A stretch of DNA of 39,475 nucleotides from Sphingomonadales bacterium (lineage in GTDB: Bacteria > Pseudomonadota > Alphaproteobacteria > Sphingomonadales > Sphingomonadaceae): the NCBI GenBank assembly GCA_947470185.1, contig CANIRZ010000018.1, positions 1 to 39,475 of the forward strand. Reading direction: 5' to 3'. Shown here one piece after another: positions 17,596 to 26,438 of the stretch (its first letter is position 1; each line of letters opens with the position of its first letter). The position numbers and the translations under genes were made by a program. A model generated the notes under the pieces. That model ran no database searches and had not been told where the DNA came from. It saw only the letters and a list, made by a program, of their open reading frames with translations.

Positions 17596-18588
17596 CTAGG
17601 CCCTACCAAGGTCGCCCTTACCCAATGTGCCGCCTGCCATTTCGAGCATGCGGTCGAGGCTCTTTTTGGCGGCAAGACGCACATTTTCGTCTAGTTCGAT
17701 TTGCGGTTGGAGATCACGCAAGGCGAGATATAATTTTTCCATCGTGTTCAGCGCCATATACGGACAGATGTTGCAAGCGCAATTTCCGTCGGCGCCGGGT
17801 GCGCCGATGAAGGTTTTAGTGGGTTCGGCCTTTTCCATTTGGTGGATAATGTGCGGCTCGGTGGCGACGATCAGGGTGTCGCCTTCCATCGTTTGGGCAT
17901 ATTGCAGGATGCCACTTGTGCTACCGACATAATCCGAATGATCGATGATATGCGGCGGACATTCGGGGTGTGCAGCAACTGGAACGCCGGGATATTGGGC
18001 TTTAAGTTTCAAAAGCTCGGTTTCCGAAAACGCCTCGTGCACGATGCACACGCCCGGCCATAACAACATTTCGCGGTTGAATTTGCGGCTGAGATAGCCG
18101 CCCAGATGGCGGTCAGGTCCAAAGATGATTTTCTGTTCTGGCGGAATTTGGCTCAGGATTGTCTCCGCGCTGCTGCTGGTCACGATAATGTCGGACAATG
18201 CCTTCACTTCGGCAGAGCAGTTGATGTACGTCAGCGCGATATGGTCGGGATGCGCCGCACGAAACGCTTTGAATTTGCCTGGGGGGCAGGCGTCCTCTAA
18301 CGAGCAACCAGCGGCCATATCCGGCAGAATGACCGTTTTCTGTGGGCTTAAAATCTTGGCAGTTTCCGCCATGAATTTCACGCCGCAAAAAGCGATGACA
18401 TCAGCGTCGGTTTCCGCCGCGCGCTTGCTTAATTCAAGGCTGTCGCCGACAAAATCGGCGAGATCCTGTATCTCTGGCTTTTGATAATAATGCGCAAGTA
18501 TGACGGCGTTGCGTTCTTTTTTTAGCCGCGCGATTTCGGCGAGCAGGTCAATACCTTGCAGGTTTTCACGGGCGGTGGGAGCATTCAT
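17596..18588 (-). CDS. nadA: Quinolinate synthase NadA
   Basis: A 330-residue protein with the NadA landmarks: AHYYQKPEIQDLAD (32-45), GDSLELS (48-54) and VGSTSGI (221-227). Three cysteines align with the [4Fe-4S] ligands: Cys95 in AAGCSLED, Cys181 in GVCIVHEAF and Cys275 in ICPYMA. It condenses iminoaspartate with dihydroxyacetone phosphate to quinolinate, which NadC then uses. The ATG at 18588 has AAAGG nine bases upstream and gives the usual N-terminus; a longer reading from 18636 adds 16 residues. It stands alone: nadC is far away and nadB is not in the window. Confidence 0.96.
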   Translation of the reverse strand: MNAPTARENLQGIDLLAEIARLKKERNAVILAHYYQKPEIQDLADFVGDSLELSKRAAETDADVIAFCGVKFMAETAKILSPQKTVILPDMAAGCSLEDACPPGKFKAFRAAHPDHIALTYINCSAEVKALSDIIVTSSSAETILSQIPPEQKIIFGPDRHLGGYLSRKFNREMLLWPGVCIVHEAFSETELLKLKAQYPGVPVAAHPECPPHIIDHSDYVGSTSGILQYAQTMEGDTLIVATEPHIIHQMEKAEPTKTFIGAPGADGNCACNICPYMALNTMEKLYLALRDLQPQIELDENVRLAAKKSLDRMLEMAGGTLGKGDLGRA

Positions 18589-18769
18589 GCTTTCATACCT
18601 TTGCCATGCCGAACATATCTCGACAGCTGAGTTCAAAGTCTATGTGGTCGATTTGGTGTCGCGAAACAAGATCAGCCGGGCAACTTTGCGATTGGCCCGG
18701 TGCCTAAGCAGCCATGCGCCATTCTCCCCGAAGTTGGTACGTCGCGAAACGATGCAAAACACTACGCCG

Positions 18770-19714
18770 TTAAACGGGCTTCAAGCTTTCCTTGACCATA
18801 TGCCACCCATCGCCCTGCGCCGCCACGCGGCCCTGATTTTGCAAATCAATCAAATGCGCAAGGACCGATCGTCCCGCGGCGCCGATGAGGCGGGGGTCCA
18901 ACCCCTTATACATCGCCGCTACCATATTGGGCACATGCCCCTCACCTACCTCAAGCAACTTCACGATCTGCCGCTCGCGTTGACGGCGGTGGCCAATCAT
19001 ACCGCGCACAAGCTGGCGTGGATTTTCCACAGCAGGGCCGTGGGCGGGGTAATAAATGCGGTCTTCACGGTCGTACAACTTCTGCAGGCTCGCCAGATAG
19101 TCACTCATGTCGCCATCGGGCGGGCTAACGACGCTCGTCGACCATTTCATGACATGGTCGCCTGTAAACAGCGCGCCACTCTCCTGCAACGCAAAGCACA
19201 GATGATTGCTGGTGTGCCCCGGCGTTGCCACCGCCTCCAGAGTCCAGCCATCGCCAGAGATAATCTCCCCATCGGTCAGGATGCGGTCAGGGCGGTAATC
19301 CGGGTCAAAGGCACTGTCAGCCCGCGGCCCATCATCGCGCAGCACCAAAGGTGCACAGCCAATGATTGGCGCGCCGGTTGCTGCTTTCAACGGCGCTGCG
19401 GCGGGAGAATGGTCTCGGTGTGTGTGTGTGCATAGGATCGCCACGACCTTGGCATCGCCTATGGCATGCAAAATCGCCTCAACATGCCCCTCCCCGCGAA
19501 TGTCAGCAGGGTCGCCAATGCTTTGACCGCTGCCCACTGGACCCGGGTCGATCACGGCAACATCTTTGCCATTCCCGACAAGCCATGTTTGCGTTCCCGT
19601 GTAGGTATAAGGCGAGGCATTGGGCGCGAGCACCCGCCGCACGAGCGCCTCATGCTGTTCGGTCTCGCCTGCTTTGATGGTGTCTGGCCAATTCATTACG
19701 GCAATATGGCGCAT
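18770..19714 (-). CDS. Metallo-beta-lactamase-fold hydrolase (LACTB2/glyoxalase II-like)
   Basis: About 314 residues from the ATG at 19714. The zinc-site motif THTHRDH is at 96-102, with further metal ligands in TPGHTSNH and TGDHVM and a late YYPAHGP. A C-terminal winged-helix-like domain follows, as in LACTB2-type proteins. Members hydrolyse thioesters, nucleic acids or lactones; the substrate cannot be read from this sequence. The start is uncertain, with a TTG at 19723 and an ATG at 19696 also in frame. It stands alone between nadA and the TonB receptor terminator. Confidence 0.88.
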   Translation of the reverse strand: MRHIAVMNWPDTIKAGETEQHEALVRRVLAPNASPYTYTGTQTWLVGNGKDVAVIDPGPVGSGQSIGDPADIRGEGHVEAILHAIGDAKVVAILCTHTHRDHSPAAAPLKAATGAPIIGCAPLVLRDDGPRADSAFDPDYRPDRILTDGEIISGDGWTLEAVATPGHTSNHLCFALQESGALFTGDHVMKWSTSVVSPPDGDMSDYLASLQKLYDREDRIYYPAHGPAVENPRQLVRGMIGHRRQRERQIVKLLEVGEGHVPNMVAAMYKGLDPRLIGAAGRSVLAHLIDLQNQGRVAAQGDGWHMVKESLKPV

Positions 19715-19831
19715 GAGGGACAAAAGAGAAAGGGGGCGATGTTAAAGAGCCTGCCAAATGGCGAACAACCCAATTGGTTCTCTAAAGGTATCCGACTAAC
19801 TGCCCCCGCATTCTTCTATGAAAATTGACAC

Positions 19832-19870
19832 AAAAAAGGCCGGAATCCAATATGGATCCCGGCCTTTATA
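19832..19870 (-). terminator. Rho-independent terminator of the TonB receptor gene
   Basis: AAAGGCCGG (19835-19843) and CCGGCCTTT (19859-19867) form a 9-bp perfect stem, extended inside by ATCC/GGAT pairing after one mismatch. On the minus strand the stem is followed by a T run (complement of the A run at 19832-19837). It lies 22 bases after the receptor stop codon. Confidence 0.92.
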
Positions 19871-19892
19871 TACCCCCGTTAAGGGTTCGGTA

Positions 19893-22283
19893 TTATTTCG
19901 CGCCGAAGTTGATTTTCGCGGTTACGCCGAAGTAACGATCAGCTTCACGCGGGATGATGTAACGGAACGAACCGCCAGGGCCGCCAGAGACAATCGACGA
20001 TGCAAAGCTCTTATCAAACAGGTTTTTAACCTGAAACGCCACGCGCCAGCCATCGTTTGGATCAACCAGAGCAGCCGTTAAATCGACAATCGCATATCCG
20101 TCTACGGTCGAACCGAGGCGCACAGCAGGGTTGGGACTCAATTCGTAAATCTGGTCCGACTGCATCGCAATCTGGCTTCCCAGTTCGATGTTGGCAAAAC
20201 CGGAGGTTTTAATGTCATATTGCGCGCCAAGTGACATTTTCCATTTCGGCGCATTTGCCAGCGGCGTGCCTTTGGCAAGCAACTGTGTTGAGTCGGCACC
20301 GGGTGGCAAGCGGAAGTCTTCGACCCGCGCTTTATTATACGCAACGCCGCCCGAGAGGGTGAAGTTACGCGAAGGCGTAGCAACAAAATCAAGCTCAAAG
20401 CCTTTGGTCGAAACCGAACCTGCATTGGTAAGGCGCGTGGTCCGAACGCCAGCAACGAAGTCGGGGCTATTTGCCTGATAGTTGTTATATTTCGCATAAT
20501 ATGCCGCGAGGTTAACAATCAAGTCGCCGTCCAAGAATGTGTTCTTCAGACCGACTTCATAAGCATTGACCGTTTCTGGAGCGATAACACCGGCCCCCAC
20601 AGTCGTGAGATTGTAGAAGATGTTATAGGCAGGGCCCTTATAACCACGCGTATAGCTGGCATAAGCCATGTTGTTTTCGGTCAGGTCAGCCTGAACACCC
20701 GCTTTGCCCGAAAGATTATTGTTGCTGGTGCTGGTTGTGAACGGAACGCCATTTGACGTACCCGCTACAAAGCCCGTTGCAGGCAGCGTTGCAACCAAGC
20801 CATTGTTGTATACACCAGCATCAAAGTTGCCATTCACACCCGGACCCGACAAGGTCGTGCGGCGGATATGGTTCACATCCAATGTGTCATGCGTGTAACG
20901 CAAACCGCCAATCAGGCGCAGGCTGTCGGACAGGTTCAATGTTGTCTGACCGAATACTGAGACATTCTTGAACGTTGAACCAAAGTCGGCGGTGCCAGCA
21001 GGGGTCGTAATGGTCGACGCCCCGGAGGCCGTTGAGCACGGCACGAGCCCTGGAACAACAGCAGCAAGCGTTGAAGCCGAGCAGGTGATTACATTGCGCG
21101 TAAAGGTCCGGTCAGACTCCGCTTTCGAATAATATGCCCCAACGACATATTCGAGAAACTGACCCGTAGGCGACGCAATCCGGAGTTCCTGACTAAAGGT
21201 ATTGGATGTTTGCGGTCCATTGTCGTGCAGTTGGTTCAGGCCAACATAGGGCTGATCCAGCCAATCGCCGTCGCGAATTTCGGTATTGTCCCAACCGCGA
21301 TAGCTGGTGATCGAAGTCAGGCTGTGTTCGCCCAAAGCGATATCGGCCTGCAGCGAAATGCCCCAACTTTTTTCCTTGGTAGCGGTGACAAGATTCTGCC
21401 GGATGTTGCGCGAGTCGGCAGCGTTAAAGCCAGTACCGGCAAGCGCCAGCGCCGCGGCATTGGTGGGCGTAGTGCCGATGATTTCAGCACAGCAATCGTC
21501 ATTCGCCTTGCGGTAATCGCCGCGCAACGTCAGCATGATATTCTCGCTGACGTCAGCCTCAATGGCACCACGGAGGCCATAATGCTCGTAGCCATTGACC
21601 TTGTTACCCTTGGTCAGATTGTTGACGTTGCCGTCATAGTTTCCATAAAATCCTGTGAAGCGTGAACGTACATTGGCAGCCAGTGGAATGTTTACAGTCG
21701 CCCGGCCGCGATATTCGGATTTCGTGAAATAAGAAGCTTCGACCGTAGCGCCAAAGTCGGCGGTAGGTCGCTTGGTAACGATGCTCACAACACCCGCAGA
21801 TGCGTTTTTGCCGAACAATGTACCCTGCGGTCCGCGCAGCACTTCGATGCGTTCAACGTCGAACAGATCGGTAAAGCCCTCGCCCGCACGGCTTAGCACG
21901 ACGCCATCAAGCACTGCAGCAACTGAAGGCTCAGCCGCGATCGAAAAGTTGATTGTGCCAACGCCGCGCAGGAACAATGCCTGGTTAAGCGACGTGCCGG
22001 ATTTGCGGAAGTTCAAGCTTGGTACGAGATACTGGGCATTCTCAAGCGTGATGCCGCCATTATTGGCAACAGCGTCGCCGCCAATTACGGAAACGGCGAG
22101 CGGAATATCCTGCAGGCGTTCTTCCCGCTTCTGCGCGGTTACGATAATTTCAGCATTTGCAGATTCATCGTCTGCAGGCGCATCCTGCGCCATTGCGGGC
22201 AAGCTGATGCCTATCATGATCGCGGCGCTCGCGAATAATGAAGCCCGAATGAATTTGGTGTTGATCGAACTGATACTGAGCAT
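19893..22283 (-). CDS. TonB-dependent outer-membrane receptor, probable sulfoquinovose-glycoside importer
   Basis: A 796-residue receptor. The signal peptide is cleaved near AMA-Q (residues 30-33), the TonB box EIIVTAQKR is at 45-53, and the plug domain includes ERIEVLRGPQGTLFGKNA (144-161). The rest is a 22-strand-type barrel. The C-terminus ends KINFGAK, three residues past the usual terminal aromatic. Such receptors import scarce ligands through the outer membrane using TonB energy. The ATG at 22283 has GGAG seven bases upstream. It is divergent from the sulfoquinovose operon across 215 bases, so its cargo is probably a sulfoquinovosyl glycoside. That is inferred from context, not from the receptor itself. 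Confidence 0.93.
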   Translation of the reverse strand: MLSISSINTKFIRASLFASAAIMIGISLPAMAQDAPADDESANAEIIVTAQKREERLQDIPLAVSVIGGDAVANNGGITLENAQYLVPSLNFRKSGTSLNQALFLRGVGTINFSIAAEPSVAAVLDGVVLSRAGEGFTDLFDVERIEVLRGPQGTLFGKNASAGVVSIVTKRPTADFGATVEASYFTKSEYRGRATVNIPLAANVRSRFTGFYGNYDGNVNNLTKGNKVNGYEHYGLRGAIEADVSENIMLTLRGDYRKANDDCCAEIIGTTPTNAAALALAGTGFNAADSRNIRQNLVTATKEKSWGISLQADIALGEHSLTSITSYRGWDNTEIRDGDWLDQPYVGLNQLHDNGPQTSNTFSQELRIASPTGQFLEYVVGAYYSKAESDRTFTRNVITCSASTLAAVVPGLVPCSTASGASTITTPAGTADFGSTFKNVSVFGQTTLNLSDSLRLIGGLRYTHDTLDVNHIRRTTLSGPGVNGNFDAGVYNNGLVATLPATGFVAGTSNGVPFTTSTSNNNLSGKAGVQADLTENNMAYASYTRGYKGPAYNIFYNLTTVGAGVIAPETVNAYEVGLKNTFLDGDLIVNLAAYYAKYNNYQANSPDFVAGVRTTRLTNAGSVSTKGFELDFVATPSRNFTLSGGVAYNKARVEDFRLPPGADSTQLLAKGTPLANAPKWKMSLGAQYDIKTSGFANIELGSQIAMQSDQIYELSPNPAVRLGSTVDGYAIVDLTAALVDPNDGWRVAFQVKNLFDKSFASSIVSGGPGGSFRYIIPREADRYFGVTAKINFGAK

Positions 22284-22498
22284 GTTGAATCTCCGGTGAA
22301 ACCTGGGTCCCCACTTCTCAACCATTTTACTTGAGTTTTCTCAAGCAACAAAAGCTATGGTGGCGTATACCGTTGGCGTGGGGGATTTGTTACCAGATTG
22401 ACTCAATATGTCTAGCGGTGTCATATGGAGACAATATTTTGACGCGTACTGTTGCAATGTTGCCATAGTGCCGCTTTACGGACCGAGAAGGACAAGAG
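22284..22498. promoter_or_regulatory. Divergent control region between TonB receptor and sulfoquinovose operon
   Basis: This 215-base region has no gene. Besides the receptor promoter it holds a second short palindrome, ATTGA-C-TCAAT (22397-22407), that shares TTGA/TCAA half-sites with the one at 22330. A -35-like TTGACG lies at 22439 on the plus strand without a convincing -10 at normal spacing. Both transcription units are probably controlled from here. Confidence 0.55.
22324..22351 (-). promoter_or_regulatory. Candidate TonB receptor promoter with an operator in its spacer
   Basis: On the minus strand, TAAAAT (22329-22324) resembles a -10 box and TTGTTG (22351-22346) a weak -35 box, 16 bases apart. 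The spacer (22330-22345) is exactly the inverted repeat CTTGAG-TTTT-CTCAAG. A repressor bound there would block RNA polymerase, and the LacI-type regulator encoded in the divergent operon is the obvious candidate. The repeat lacks the central CG common in LacI-family operators, so the assignment is tentative. Confidence 0.45.
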
Positions 22499-24511
22499 TT
22501 GCCATTTAAAATCATCATGCAACAAGGCGGCTTTGACCTGTTGCGCGATGACGTCAGCATGCTGGCGCACCGCGCCGATGCCCCTGCAATTACGCTGGGG
22601 ATCGGCGTACCTGATCTGGAAATGGTTCGTGGTAACTTTCGCATCGACGATCTGGTTGAAAGGCGTTTGGCCTTAGATTGCTTTGCGGCCTCCGATGGCG
22701 CTATTCGGCTTTGGAATGCGGCGCGCCCTGATGTGGTGGTTACTCTCAAGCTGACTCAGCGTGTGCAGCAATCTGCGCTTGAACTGCGTTGCAGTGACCC
22801 CGCCTTCAACCGTCTTTGGATAGATATGCAGTGCGCAACTTCCGAAGCCTTCTGGGGCGGCGGGGAGCAAATGTCTTATTTGCGACTGAACGGCCGGCGT
22901 TTTCCATTTTGGACATCCGAGCCTGGTGTTGGCCGTGATAAATCTACGGCGTTGACGCAGACCATGGACGCGAATGGTTTGGCAGGCGGTGATTATTGGA
23001 CGACCAATTATCCGCAGCCGACTTGGCTAAGCTCCGCGCGTTACGCGGTGCATCTAGAGACAAATGCATACTCGGTTCTGGATTTGACCGAAAAGGGTCG
23101 CGTTGGCATCGAATGCTGGTCCGCCAATGTCGATCTGGAGTTGTTCGAGGCACCATCGTTGCCCAATCTGGTCACCAAATTGTCCGATCGCTTTGGTAGG
23201 CAGCCACCTTTGCCCGAATGGGCGATTTCGGGCGCGATTGTGGGCCTTAAAGACGGGGCAGACACATTCGACCGTTTCGAGACAATTGCGGCCTCTGGCG
23301 CAGCGATAACGGGCTTGTGGTGCGAAGATTGGGTCGGCATCCGGCAAACCAGCTTTGGAAAGCGGTTGTTTTGGGACTGGAAATGGAATGCAACGCGCTA
23401 TCCAGATTTACCCGCCCGTATAGCCGCGCTGGCGGAGCGTGGCATTCGCTTTTTGGGTTATGTTAATCCCTATTTGGCCGTGGATGGCGCGCTCTACCAA
23501 GAGGCGCTAGCGCACAATTATCTCGCATTGCGGCAGGAAAGCGACAAACCTTATGCCGTGGATTTCGGCGAATTTGACGCAGGCGTTGTCGATTTCACCA
23601 ATCCTGCCGCCGCCAGCTGGTTTGCCGACCGCATAATTGGGCAAGAAATGCTCGACTTTGGGCTGTCAGGCTGGATGGCGGATTTTGGCGAATATTTGCC
23701 CACCGATGTGCGATTGTTCGACGGTTCGGACCCAATGGAAGCGCATAACCGCTGGCCTGTATTATGGGCGAAGGTCAATGCCGACGCCATCGCATCGCGC
23801 GGTAAGACGGATGACGCCACCTTCTTCATGCGGGCTGGCTTCTCAGGCGTCCAAGCCCATTGCCCCTTGTTATGGGCCGGCGACCAATGCGTTGATTTTA
23901 CGCGGCATGATGGCATTAACACCGTGATAACTGCTGCTTTGTCGTCAGGTCTTCTCGGCAATGCCTATCATCATAGCGACTTGGGCGGTTACACCAGTTT
24001 ACACGGCGTTGTTCGCACGGCCGAACTGATGCACCGCTGGATTGACCTGGCCGCATTCGCGCCGGTCATGCGCAGCCATGAAGGCAATCGTCCCTCGGAA
24101 AATCTGCAAATTGACAGCAGCCCCGAAATCCTCACCCATTTTGCGCGGATGACCCAAGTGCATGCGCAGCTTGCGCCTTATGTGCGTGCAGTTTGCGATG
24201 AAGCAGTAGCCACCGGCTTGCCCCTGCAACGGCCATTATTCCTTCATTATGATGATCCCGAATATCACGACATTCAGGATCAGTATCTTTATGGGGCAGA
24301 CATGATTGTCGCGCCCGTCGTTGAAGAAGGGCATGACAGCCGCCTCGTGGTACTGCCCCAAGGCGCTTGGATGCACCTATGGACAGATGCATTATATGGC
24401 AAAGGCACGCACGACATAGCTGCGCCGCAAGGCCAGCCGCCCGTGTTTACACGCCAAGACAGTGCCCATGCAGACCTTTTTGCATCCATCCGTGCAGCGT
24501 TTGGCGCATGA
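22499..24511 (+). CDS. smoI: Sulfoquinovosidase (GH31, YihQ/SmoI type)
   Basis: A 670-residue GH31 glycosidase that resembles E. coli YihQ along its length. The nucleophile is Asp395 in GWMADFGEYLP and the acid/base is Asp462 in WAGDQ. The residues that in known sulfoquinovosidases hold the sulfonate are present: Lys251 (GLKDG), Glu276 (WCEDW), Arg289 and Trp292 (KRLFW), and Tyr498 (SDLGGY). This is the K-E-R-W-Y version seen in Agrobacterium-type enzymes rather than the Q-Q-R-W-Y of E. coli. It releases sulfoquinovose from its glycerol or lipid glycosides. There is no signal peptide, so it acts in the cytoplasm. I chose TTG 22499 because AAGGA lies just upstream; ATG 22517 has none. The stop overlaps the LacI gene (ATGA). 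Confidence 0.93.
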   Translation: MPFKIIMQQGGFDLLRDDVSMLAHRADAPAITLGIGVPDLEMVRGNFRIDDLVERRLALDCFAASDGAIRLWNAARPDVVVTLKLTQRVQQSALELRCSDPAFNRLWIDMQCATSEAFWGGGEQMSYLRLNGRRFPFWTSEPGVGRDKSTALTQTMDANGLAGGDYWTTNYPQPTWLSSARYAVHLETNAYSVLDLTEKGRVGIECWSANVDLELFEAPSLPNLVTKLSDRFGRQPPLPEWAISGAIVGLKDGADTFDRFETIAASGAAITGLWCEDWVGIRQTSFGKRLFWDWKWNATRYPDLPARIAALAERGIRFLGYVNPYLAVDGALYQEALAHNYLALRQESDKPYAVDFGEFDAGVVDFTNPAAASWFADRIIGQEMLDFGLSGWMADFGEYLPTDVRLFDGSDPMEAHNRWPVLWAKVNADAIASRGKTDDATFFMRAGFSGVQAHCPLLWAGDQCVDFTRHDGINTVITAALSSGLLGNAYHHSDLGGYTSLHGVVRTAELMHRWIDLAAFAPVMRSHEGNRPSENLQIDSSPEILTHFARMTQVHAQLAPYVRAVCDEAVATGLPLQRPLFLHYDDPEYHDIQDQYLYGADMIVAPVVEEGHDSRLVVLPQGAWMHLWTDALYGKGTHDIAAPQGQPPVFTRQDSAHADLFASIRAAFGA

Positions 24512-25539
24512 ACCCACGCGCCAACATTCGCGATGTCGCAAAGCTTGCTGGCGTGGCGGTAAAAACCGTCAGCCGCGTGCTCAACAATCATCCTTATGTA
24601 AGCGCGACCACCAAAGCGAAGGTCGATGCCGCGATGTCGGAACTTGGGTTTAGCCCAAGCATCGCCGCACGCATCCTTGCAGGCACCAAGTCCGGGCAGA
24701 TCGCCTTGATCTACGACAATCACAGCCCATATTATATGCACCAGATCATGCAAGGGTGCTGGGACCGCTGCCATGAAGAGGGCATGCGCCTGATAGCGCA
24801 ACCAGTGGACGTGGCCGACCCCGATGTCGGCGAACAAGTGCGAGGCATGGTGCGTCAAACGCATGTCGACGGGGCGATATTGTCCTCACCTGTGACCGAT
24901 TGCGTGCCGGTGCTCACCGCGCTTGAGGCACTTAACATACCTTTCGTCCGCATCTCACCCGGCACCAACCATGCGCTGACCAGTTCAGTTTTCATGGACG
25001 ATATGCAGGCCGCCGATGACATGACAACGAAGCTCATCAACATTGGACATCGACGCATCGGCTTTATCAAGGGCCACCCAAACCATATGGCGAGCACCGA
25101 GCGGCAAGCTGGCTACCAACGTGCGCTTGGACGCGTTGGCATTTCGGTCGATCCAGCTTTGATTGCCGAGGGCTTGTTTGATTTCGAAAGCGGTGTTGCC
25201 GCAACTGAGCAATTCCTGTCGCTTAAATATCCGCCTACGGCCATCTTTGCGTCCAATGACGATATGGCATCAGGCGTTCTCGCAGTCGCGCATAGGCGCG
25301 GAATTCAAATTCCGGAACAACTGTCGGTCGCAGGTTTTGACGATACCACGCTCGCCCGCGTTGTTTGGCCGCCGTTGACCACCGTGCGTCAACCCGTTCG
25401 CGACCTTGCATCGACCGCAGCCGACCTTTTGTTTGGCGAAGGTGGCATTGAACATCGCCGCTTGCCGCATGAGCTTATCAGCCGAGAATCGGTCGCCCCG
25501 CCTTATTTTCCTTCACTTAAAAAGAGCAAAAACACATGA
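24508..25539 (+). CDS. LacI-family transcriptional regulator of the sulfoquinovose operon
   Basis: A 343-residue LacI/GalR protein. The helix-turn-helix is at about 7-27 (IRDVAKLAGVAVKTVSRVLN), followed by the hinge helix SIAARILAG (52-60) with the intercalating leucine. A periplasmic-binding-like ligand domain includes ASNDDMASGV and the typical C-terminal TTVRQP. It probably represses the operon and the divergent TonB gene until a sulfoquinovose-derived ligand binds; the effector is inferred from position. Its start overlaps the sulfoquinovosidase stop and its stop overlaps the next start, both as ATGA, so it sits inside the operon it should control, implying autoregulation. Confidence 0.93.
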   Translation: MNPRANIRDVAKLAGVAVKTVSRVLNNHPYVSATTKAKVDAAMSELGFSPSIAARILAGTKSGQIALIYDNHSPYYMHQIMQGCWDRCHEEGMRLIAQPVDVADPDVGEQVRGMVRQTHVDGAILSSPVTDCVPVLTALEALNIPFVRISPGTNHALTSSVFMDDMQAADDMTTKLINIGHRRIGFIKGHPNHMASTERQAGYQRALGRVGISVDPALIAEGLFDFESGVAATEQFLSLKYPPTAIFASNDDMASGVLAVAHRRGIQIPEQLSVAGFDDTTLARVVWPPLTTVRQPVRDLASTAADLLFGEGGIEHRRLPHELISRESVAPPYFPSLKKSKNT

Positions 25540-26438
25540 CGCTTCCCACCCCTTCGCGCACCCGTAAACTGGGCAAAAGCGGAATTGAAATTTCCTCCCT
25601 CGCATGGGGTATGTGGCGCTTTGCCGGGCTTGAACTATCCGCCGCGAGAGGCACGATCGACGCTGCGTTTGAGGCAGGCATTACCCTGTTCGACACCGCC
25701 GACATTTACGGTTTTGGCGAACAAGGCTTTGGCAAAGCTGAAGAGCTTCTAGGCCAAGTCTTTGCCGATGCGCCCGCATATCGCGACCGCATGGTGCTGG
25801 CGACCAAGGGGGGCATCACCCCGCCAACACCCTATGACAGCAGTGCAGAGTATCTGACAAAAGCCATTGATGACAGCCTGACTCGGCTGCGCACAGACCG
25901 CATCGACTTGTGGCAAATTCACCGGCCAGACGTGTTAACCCACCCACAGGAAATCGCGCGCACCATCGAGGACGCGCACAAAGCAGGGAAAATTCGCGCC
26001 TTTGGCGTTTCTAACTTCACTCAGGCGCAGATCACCGCGCTTGCCCAGTTTAGCGCAGTGCCCATAGTTTCAACGCAACCTGAACTCTCACCCTTGCGGA
26101 TAGACACTATCGAAAATGGTGAGCTGGATCAGGCTATAGCCATGGACCTTGCGGTGATGGCATGGTCGCCGCTGGGCGGCGGCAGAATTGGTGAACCGCA
26201 AGATGTTCGTGAGCAAAATGTCGCTGCGGCGCTCTCGGGTGTTGCTGCTGCGCATAATGTATCGCGCACTGCTGCGGCGTATAGCTGGATCATGGCGCAC
26301 CCGGCACGGCCAATTCCGATTGTCGGCTCACAAAATCCTGCGCGCATAATCGAAGCTGCTGACGCGTTCAAAATCCAATGGACCCGCGCTGATTGGTACA
26401 GCGTGTTGGTTGCCGCAAGAGGAGTGCCACTGCCATGA
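25536..26438 (+). CDS. smoB: Aldo/keto reductase, probable 6-dehydroglucose reductase (SmoB-like)
   Basis: A 300-residue aldo/keto reductase with the full catalytic tetrad: Asp53 and Tyr58 in FDTADIYGFG, Lys91 in LATKGG, and His129 in WQIHRPD. NAD(P)H binding is suggested by the C-terminal PIVGSQNPARI block. In the known sulfo-SMO pathway an AKR (SmoB) reduces 6-dehydro-D-glucose, the product of the monooxygenase, to glucose. Family membership is clear from sequence; the specific substrate is inferred from its place between the sulfoquinovosidase/LacI pair and the monooxygenase. Start and stop are both ATGA overlaps. Confidence 0.88.
   Translation: MTLPTPSRTRKLGKSGIEISSLAWGMWRFAGLELSAARGTIDAAFEAGITLFDTADIYGFGEQGFGKAEELLGQVFADAPAYRDRMVLATKGGITPPTPYDSSAEYLTKAIDDSLTRLRTDRIDLWQIHRPDVLTHPQEIARTIEDAHKAGKIRAFGVSNFTQAQITALAQFSAVPIVSTQPELSPLRIDTIENGELDQAIAMDLAVMAWSPLGGGRIGEPQDVREQNVAAALSGVAAAHNVSRTAAAYSWIMAHPARPIPIVGSQNPARIIEAADAFKIQWTRADWYSVLVAARGVPLP

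Noticed and set aside
18676-18700. CCGGGC/GCCCGG hairpin between the MBL-fold gene and nadA
   Set aside because: It could end the MBL transcript, but the 13-base loop and lack of a T run make it too weak to call.
19739-19828. Plus-strand 29-codon ORF preceded by AAGGGGG
   Set aside because: The purine run is only two bases from the ATG, too close for a normal ribosome binding site, and the region is simply the upstream sequence of the MBL-fold gene. No other support.
22499-24511. GH31 enzyme as an ordinary alpha-glucosidase with TonB receptor for maltodextrin
   Set aside because: The WMADFGEYLP and SQ-binding residues match sulfoquinovosidases, and the adjacent SsuD-like monooxygenase makes no sense in maltose use.
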